Of a DNA stretch of 11,153 nucleotides, positions 6,804 through 11,153 are shown one piece after another. A model generated the notes under the pieces. That model did no database searches, was not told the origin of the DNA, and was given only the letters and a program-made list of their open reading frames with translations. The DNA lies in NCBI GenBank assembly GCA_937952155.1, contig CALFYH010000245.1:1-11153 (forward strand), written 5' to 3'. Source of the stretch: an uncultured Saprospiraceae bacterium (GTDB taxonomy: Bacteria > Bacteroidota > Bacteroidia > Chitinophagales > Saprospiraceae). Positions within the stretch are counted from its first letter, which is position 1, and each line of letters starts with the position of its first letter. The translations under genes and the position numbers were made by a program.

Positions 6804-7796
6804 ATGATGAAAAAGCTTTTTTCAACCATCATTCTCCTTGTCACAACATTAGCAGGCATAAGTGGTCTATCTGCACAAGATGCCACTGCTCCTGCCGAAG
6901 GTGCTGCCCAAGCTGCATCACCCAATGTATATAACCTTGCTTATCATAATATTTTACTAATTCTTGCTGTTCTGGTTCTTATCGGTGTTATTTTGGCTGG
7001 GCTTAGTTTAATCTGGGCCTTGATCGAAGTTCAGAAAATGAAACTTCTTGAAAAATTTGGTCCAGAAGGCCTCGAAAAAGCCAATTTGACTCCTACAGGA
7101 TCGCTCTGGAGTGCTATATCTGACAAAGCATGGAACCTAGTACCTAAAGACAAAGAAGCGGATATTGACCTCGGTCATGAATATGACGGTATCAGAGAAT
7201 TGGATAACTCTCTTCCTCCTTGGTGGTTGTGGTTGTTTTATGGTACCATAATTTGGGCGGCTGTATATCTTTGGTATTATCATGTGTCTGCAAAAGGACC
7301 AAATCAGGAGCAAGAATATATTGCTGCAATGGAACTCGGAGATGCTGAAAAAGCCAAATTTTTGGCTTCACAAGCTGATGTCATCGACGAAAAATCAGTA
7401 ACTATCCTTACAGAAGCGGCAGCTTTGGCGGAAGGTAAAGAAATCTATACTGCTAATTGTATGGTCTGTCATGGAGCAAATGGCGAAGGTACTGTAGGTC
7501 CTAACTTTACTGATAAATATTGGCTCCATGGTGGTAGTATCAATGACGTATTCACTACAATAAAATATGGTGTACCTGAAAAAGGTATGATTTCTTGGAA
7601 AGCTCAGCTTCGTCCTGGTGCAATGCAAAAAGTCGCTAGTTACATTTTGTCTTTACAAGGTACAAATCCACCAAACGCAAAGGCACCACAAGGCGAATTG
7701 TATGAGCCCGGGGCTACTAGTGCACCTGATGCGAGCGCTACTCCAGCAGTAACGGATACGACAAAAACTGCACAACCGACTGAAGTTCAAAAGTGA
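6804..7796 (+). CDS. ccoP: cbb3-type cytochrome c oxidase subunit III, mono-heme CcoP
   Basis: CcoP carries electrons into the cbb3 oxidase. The 330-residue product starts with a cleavable signal peptide (basic MMKK, hydrophobic run, likely cut near LSAQ at about 22-25). A first membrane helix follows at about 47-73, then a cytoplasmic loop holding the conserved HEYDGIRELDNSLPPWW, a second helix at about 140-162, and a periplasmic cytochrome c domain. That domain has a single heme site, CMVCH (219-223), with Met262 in KGMISWK as the probable axial ligand. Proteobacterial CcoP has two heme c sites. One is usual, to my knowledge, in Bacteroidota. The last 40 or so residues are a Pro/Ala/Thr-rich tail of no recognised function. 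The first of two adjacent ATGs was taken as start. A strong terminator follows 37 bases after the stop. Confidence 0.93.
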   Translation: MMKKLFSTIILLVTTLAGISGLSAQDATAPAEGAAQAASPNVYNLAYHNILLILAVLVLIGVILAGLSLIWALIEVQKMKLLEKFGPEGLEKANLTPTGSLWSAISDKAWNLVPKDKEADIDLGHEYDGIRELDNSLPPWWLWLFYGTIIWAAVYLWYYHVSAKGPNQEQEYIAAMELGDAEKAKFLASQADVIDEKSVTILTEAAALAEGKEIYTANCMVCHGANGEGTVGPNFTDKYWLHGGSINDVFTTIKYGVPEKGMISWKAQLRPGAMQKVASYILSLQGTNPPNAKAPQGELYEPGATSAPDASATPAVTDTTKTAQPTEVQK

Positions 7797-7833
7797 CAAT
7801 AAACAATCGGAATTTTTATCAATAATTCAAATT

Positions 7834-7873
7834 ATGGCAGAAAGATGTAAATGATCTTTCTGCCATTTTCTTT
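7834..7873 (+). terminator. Rho-independent terminator after ccoP
   Basis: A perfect 13-base-pair stem (ATGGCAGAAAGAT at 7834-7846 against ATCTTTCTGCCAT at 7854-7866) encloses a 7-base loop and is followed by TTTCTTT. It lies 37 bases after the ccoP stop and 70 bases before ccoG, so it should end or weaken transcription of the oxidase structural block before the assembly genes. Confidence 0.85.
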
Positions 7874-7877
7874 AATA

Positions 7878-7891
7878 ATGATACTTATGTT
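7878..7891 (+). promoter_or_regulatory. Degenerate FNR-type half-site upstream of ccoG
   Basis: ATGAT-ACTT-ATGTT has the same left half and four-base spacing as the ccoS palindrome at 4185-4198, but the right half matches ATCAT poorly. Its centre is about 43 bases before the start expected from the -7 box at 7916-7923. It may be a weak activator site, or chance in AT-rich DNA. Confidence 0.25.
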
Positions 7892-7915
7892 ACTGTTATA
7901 TCTATTTTAATAGTT

Positions 7916-7923
7916 TAAATTTG
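7916..7923 (+). promoter_or_regulatory. Promoter -7 box candidate for ccoG-ccoH-TauE/SafE
   Basis: TAAATTTG matches the Bacteroidota -7 consensus TAnnTTTG exactly and lies 20 bases before the ccoG ATG. The -33 region is weak (TGTT at 7894-7897). Its position after a strong terminator supports a separate transcript for the assembly genes. Confidence 0.45.
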
Positions 7924-7943
7924 TATTTTAAAAATATTGAAAA

Positions 7944-9413
7944 ATGTCAACGCAACAAAATACACCCACAGGCGAACATTTTAGAGATAAAATATCTACA
8001 GTTGACCAAAGTGGTAAACGTATTTGGATTTATCCCAAAAAACCAATTGGTAAATTTACAAATTATCGGACTTGGTTGTCATATTTGTATTTTCTGATAT
8101 TATTCGGACTTCCTTTTATTAAATTGAATGGTGAGCCAATTTTCCTTTTTAATATTATAGAAAGGGATTTTATCTTATTTGGGATGCATTTTGGACCACA
8201 AGATTTTTATCTTTTTGCCATCGCCATGTTGATATTGTTGGTTTTTATCATTTTATTTACTGTGGTATTCGGAAGATTGTTTTGTGGATGGATATGTCCT
8301 CAGACTGTTTTTATGGAATTGGTATATCGACGTATTGAATATGCCATTGATGGTGATTACAATGCACAAAAGAAGCTTGATGCTGCACCTTGGACTACAG
8401 ACAAAATCATTAAAAGAATCAGTAAACATACCATCTTTTTCGGTATTGCAGTATTGATATCCAATATATTTCTTGCCTACATTATCGGTATTGATAAGGT
8501 TTTAGAGATCATAAATGAACCAATATCAGAGCATACAGGCGGATTTATGGCAATGATCATTTTTTCATTTGTCTTTTATATTGTTTTTGCAAGATTGCGT
8601 GAGCAAGTTTGTACTACGATTTGTCCGTATGGCCGATTACAAGGCGTAATGTTGGACAATAAATCGTTGGTGGTAGCTTATGATTTTGTACGTGGTGAGC
8701 CTAGAGGTAAAATTCAAAAAAATAGAACTGTGGCGCAACCGGCAGCAATCTCTGCGGAAGTAGCAGAAGACTATTTTGCATCTGTACAAAATAAACTTGG
8801 AGACTGTATAGATTGTAAACTATGTATCCATGTTTGCCCGACAGGAATCGATATTCGTAATGGAACTCAGTTGGAATGTGTGAATTGTACAGCATGTATG
8901 GATGCATGTGATGAAGTAATGGAAAAAGTTGACAGACCGAAAGGACTTATTCGCTTGGATAGTATCGAAGGTATAGAAAAAGGCAAACATAAAATATTTA
9001 ATTCAAGAACAATTGCCTATTCTGTGGTATTAATGGTATTGATCGGTGTAGAAGCCGTACTTTTTTCTTTGCGTTCTGATGTAGAAGTGCTCTTTTTAAG
9101 AACTGGTGGCTTACTAGCGCAAGAGCAGGCTGACGGGACTATTAGTAACTTGTATAATTATCAGATGATCAATAAGACGGCTGACTCTCTGAATGTTCAG
9201 TTTAAAATGTTGGATCCTGAAGTGGGTACTTTTGAAATTATTGGCGGCAAAAAGCCTGCAGTAGGTAAAAACAATAAATCCGAAGGTGCCATTTTTATTA
9301 AGATACCTAAAGACCAGCTTGAAGGTGGTAAAAATAATATCGTTATTGGTGTGTATTCTGGTGACAAATTGATTACAAAGGTAAAGACCACTTTTTTTGG
9401 TCCGATGAAATAA
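7944..9413 (+). CDS. ccoG: cbb3 oxidase accessory protein CcoG (RdxA/FixG), membrane iron-sulfur protein
   Basis: CcoG is a polyferredoxin-like inner-membrane protein. In Rhodobacter capsulatus it is reported to reduce Cu(II) to Cu(I) for building the CuB centre of cbb3 oxidase. The 489-residue product has membrane helices at about 42-60, 87-108, 162-184, 201-217 and 355-375. Between them are the membrane-side cysteine motifs FCGWICPQ (Cys114, Cys118) and CTTICPYG (Cys223, Cys227). A cytoplasmic pair of 4Fe-4S sites follows: Cys288, 291, 294 and 298 followed by Pro, then Cys312, 315, 318 and 322. The C-terminal part (about 376-489) is the periplasmic Ig-like FixG domain. All expected cysteines are present, so it should be functional. 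It starts a second transcription unit after the terminator and lies 18 bases before ccoH. Confidence 0.95.
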   Translation: MSTQQNTPTGEHFRDKISTVDQSGKRIWIYPKKPIGKFTNYRTWLSYLYFLILFGLPFIKLNGEPIFLFNIIERDFILFGMHFGPQDFYLFAIAMLILLVFIILFTVVFGRLFCGWICPQTVFMELVYRRIEYAIDGDYNAQKKLDAAPWTTDKIIKRISKHTIFFGIAVLISNIFLAYIIGIDKVLEIINEPISEHTGGFMAMIIFSFVFYIVFARLREQVCTTICPYGRLQGVMLDNKSLVVAYDFVRGEPRGKIQKNRTVAQPAAISAEVAEDYFASVQNKLGDCIDCKLCIHVCPTGIDIRNGTQLECVNCTACMDACDEVMEKVDRPKGLIRLDSIEGIEKGKHKIFNSRTIAYSVVLMVLIGVEAVLFSLRSDVEVLFLRTGGLLAQEQADGTISNLYNYQMINKTADSLNVQFKMLDPEVGTFEIIGGKKPAVGKNNKSEGAIFIKIPKDQLEGGKNNIVIGVYSGDKLITKVKTTFFGPMK

Positions 9414-9431
9414 TAAAGTAATACTTAAAAA

Positions 9432-9875
9432 ATGAAATTCAATTGGGCGACAGGGCTTACCCTGTTTTTTATTCTTTTTATTGGCACGCTAGTATTTGTT
9501 GTTTACCAATCAACGCAAGTGCATGATAGTTTGGTAGTCGAAAATTATTATGAAGAAGATATCAATTATCAGAAGCATTACGACAAACGACAAAATACAG
9601 CAGATCTTAGTGTCAAGGTGCTTGTGGATTATAATAAAAGTAATCAGGAAATATTATTTACTTTTCCTGTTGATTCGCTTTCATCTGCTTCAGGAAAAAT
9701 ATTGTTGTACAATCCATATTCTGAAAAATCTGATGTAAATTATGACATCAAAACTGATGCAAACGGAAGTTTCAAAATCCCGATAAAAGACGTGAAATCA
9801 GGCAGATGGAAGCTCAAAATCGATTGGATTACGGGTAGTAAATCGTATTATCAAGAAGAAGAAATCATCATTTAA
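9432..9875 (+). CDS. ccoH: cbb3 oxidase assembly protein CcoH/FixH family
   Basis: FixH/CcoH proteins are small membrane-anchored factors that bind the cbb3 complex during assembly and help to stabilise it. The 147-residue product has a short cytoplasmic start (MKFNWATG), one membrane helix at about 9-26, and then the conserved segment HDSLVVENYYEEDINYQ (31-47) that is characteristic of the family. A periplasmic beta-rich domain follows, ending in a segment like GRWKLKIDWITGSKSYYQEE. This arrangement matches Bacteroidota FixH. The gene follows ccoG after 18 bases and precedes the TauE/SafE-like gene by 9 bases, so translation of the three is probably linked. No metal-binding cysteine is present. 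Confidence 0.9.
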   Translation: MKFNWATGLTLFFILFIGTLVFVVYQSTQVHDSLVVENYYEEDINYQKHYDKRQNTADLSVKVLVDYNKSNQEILFTFPVDSLSSASGKILLYNPYSEKSDVNYDIKTDANGSFKIPIKDVKSGRWKLKIDWITGSKSYYQEEEIII

Positions 9876-9884
9876 GTTTCTATT

Positions 9885-10583
9885 TTGTACTGGATCGCAA
9901 TGACACTCGGATTTTTCGGAAGCTTACATTGTATCGGCATGTGTGGACCATTGGCATTGGCTGTGCATTCTGGCAAACGCGTAACTGGATTTTTTGCTGT
10001 ATTGGATACCTTACAATATAACTCTGGAAGAACTCTGGGTTACATTGCCTTAGGTATTATTGCAGGACTTCTGGGTAGTTTTGCCAATATAGGTGACGGA
10101 CAACGAGTAGTCTCAGTGATCTTAGGCCTGAGTCTTGTATTGTTATTTTTATTTTCGATCAATCCAGATCAATTAATCAATAAAATACCATCATTTAAAC
10201 GAGTCTATACTTTTATCAGCACTAAATTGTATAACCTACTTAATAAAAGTCGTTCAGTACCATCTTTCCTACTCGGCACTGTTAATGGATTTTTACCATG
10301 TGGGTTGGTGTATATCGCCTTAGCTGGTTCATTATCCTTGGGAAATCTATGGGGAAGCATGGGATTTATGCTCTTTTTTGGTCTTGGCACTTTTCCCGCA
10401 ATGATCGGCATTACATTGGGACATCAAGCCATGAGTCAGCGTCTTCGAGTTTCTTTAAAGAAATTATATCCCATTATTACATTAGTCATGGGCACTTATT
10501 TGATTTATCGTGGATTGATGTCAAAATTACCCTTAGAATTAGATTTTTTTGAGGCCTTGAGAAATCCTGTCATGTGTCATTAA
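9885..10583 (+). CDS. TauE/SafE-like (COG2836-type) membrane protein linked to cbb3 assembly
   Basis: This is a polytopic inner-membrane protein of 232 residues with about six hydrophobic helices. It carries the motif GSLHCIGMCGP (12-22, with His15, Cys16 and Cys20) in the first helix and NGFLPCGLVY with Cys139 in a later one. Paired cysteine-proline motifs in two helices recall the CcdA/DsbD transmembrane family. Members with this HCxGMCG motif are usually annotated as sulfite exporter TauE/SafE, and similar genes often sit beside ccoG, ccoH or ccoI. A role in supplying copper or reducing power to the oxidase is therefore an inference; sulfite export is not supported. The TTG at 9885 was chosen over the ATG at 9900 because it keeps the usual number of residues before GSLHC and lies 9 bases after ccoH. 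The gene ends three bases from the convergent neighbour. Confidence 0.82.
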   Translation: MYWIAMTLGFFGSLHCIGMCGPLALAVHSGKRVTGFFAVLDTLQYNSGRTLGYIALGIIAGLLGSFANIGDGQRVVSVILGLSLVLLFLFSINPDQLINKIPSFKRVYTFISTKLYNLLNKSRSVPSFLLGTVNGFLPCGLVYIALAGSLSLGNLWGSMGFMLFFGLGTFPAMIGITLGHQAMSQRLRVSLKKLYPIITLVMGTYLIYRGLMSKLPLELDFFEALRNPVMCH

Positions 10584-10586
10584 GCC

Positions 10587-11153
10587 TTATTCTTCTTGAC
10601 TTGGAATATTTTGTTCTTTCGCAGCCTCTACAACAAGCTTTGCAGCACCTGCTTTCTGAATAATTACCGCTTTTCCAAGATCCGTAAGGTTTTTACTTTC
10701 ATAAATCTTCATGGCTGTAGAAACATCGATTGCTTGTCGTGTCTGGTCATCTAGATCAAAAGTCAATGTTATAAAATTGAGAGATACACCAAGCGGAGCC
10801 AAAATCTTATTGGATTCTTCTAATAATTTATTTTCTATCTCTGCCTGATCGAGTTCCACTATATCTTCATTGATAAAAATAGACTTTGAAATATCTCTGA
10901 TACGCTTATCTATTACCATATTCTCAGCACCTTCAAACGCAGATGATTCTAGGGCTTCATCATTGTCTGCATGGGCATTTGCTTTACCGAGAAATTTTGC
11001 TTGTTTGATAAATTCCAACGGATCTGTGATAGAATAATCGTAATCAATATGGACAAACGCCCTAACTCTGTCTTTTAGATTAGTAATAAATCTACTATCA
11101 CCTTGCATTGGAAAGTTCGGGATCACCACTTTCATATAACATGGATTAGCTAC
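10587..11153 (-). CDS. Probable SPFH/band-7-like protein, C-terminal part (5' end beyond the window)
   Basis: The minus-strand frame has a possible ATG at 11135 but stays open through six more codons to the window edge, so the true start is probably outside. The visible 188 residues include a beta-rich segment (RVRAFVHIDYDYSITDPLEF) and a helical stretch with DKRIRDISKSIF and EIENKLLEESNKILAPLGVS. Next comes the strand NFITLTFDL, then an alanine-rich helix with TAMKIYESKNL. This order (strands, long helices, a 'LGV-x-x-x-x-ITF' strand, then a coiled Ala/Glu helix) resembles SPFH/band-7 proteins such as stomatin and prohibitin relatives. The N-terminal membrane anchor of such proteins would lie outside the window. 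It is convergent with the TauE/SafE-like gene, with three bases between the stops and no room for a separate terminator. Function is unknown and the family call is moderate. Confidence 0.55.
   Translation of the reverse strand, partial: VANPCYMKVVIPNFPMQGDSRFITNLKDRVRAFVHIDYDYSITDPLEFIKQAKFLGKANAHADNDEALESSAFEGAENMVIDKRIRDISKSIFINEDIVELDQAEIENKLLEESNKILAPLGVSLNFITLTFDLDDQTRQAIDVSTAMKIYESKNLTDLGKAVIIQKAGAAKLVVEAAKEQNIPSQEE

Noticed and set aside
6683..6925. Minus-strand open frame of 80 codons across the ccoQ-ccoP junction
   Set aside because: It is antisense to the end of ccoQ and the signal peptide of ccoP, both well supported, and has no recognisable features.

Overview
The window looks like a piece of a Bacteroidota chromosome, possibly Saprospiria-like, although the order cannot be fixed from sequence alone. 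The clues are AT-rich intergenic DNA, few Shine-Dalgarno sites, promoter candidates of the Bacteroidota TAnnTTTG type, a fused CcoN-CcoO oxidase subunit and a CcoP with only one heme c. I see no tRNA, rRNA, insertion sequence, CRISPR array or phage gene.

Left part (1-3935), all on the minus strand: the first 30 codons of one ArsR-type regulator run off the left edge. A second complete ArsR-type regulator (304-642) follows, with no cysteine. Next is a probable three-gene operon, transcribed from 3935 down to 795: a YbfF/ABHD11-like alpha/beta hydrolase, an S41 C-terminal processing protease with a PDZ domain, and tsaB for the tRNA t6A modification.

A 310-base AT-rich divergent region (3936-4245) separates this from a plus-strand cbb3-type cytochrome oxidase cluster. 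The region carries a perfect FNR/CRP-type palindrome placed about 41 bases before the predicted transcription start of the cluster.

Right part (4246-10583), plus strand: ccoS, a fused ccoN-ccoO, a short ccoQ-like gene that is easy to miss (6590-6754), and ccoP. Then come a strong hairpin terminator, a second promoter candidate, ccoG, ccoH, and a TauE/SafE-like (COG2836-type) membrane protein. The first block encodes the high-affinity terminal oxidase plus CcoS. The second encodes assembly functions: a membrane iron-sulfur protein linked to copper reduction, a FixH-type factor and a putative metal or electron transporter. The copper ATPase gene ccoI, which usually sits beside ccoS, is not in the window.

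Right edge (10587-11153), minus strand: a convergent gene for a probable SPFH/band-7-like protein whose reading frame is still open at the window edge.

I found no clearly new system. The most interesting signals are regulatory: the FNR-type site and short leader ahead of ccoS, a weaker but similar layout ahead of ccoG, the terminator dividing the cluster, and two nested direct repeats at the promoter of the left ArsR-type gene.
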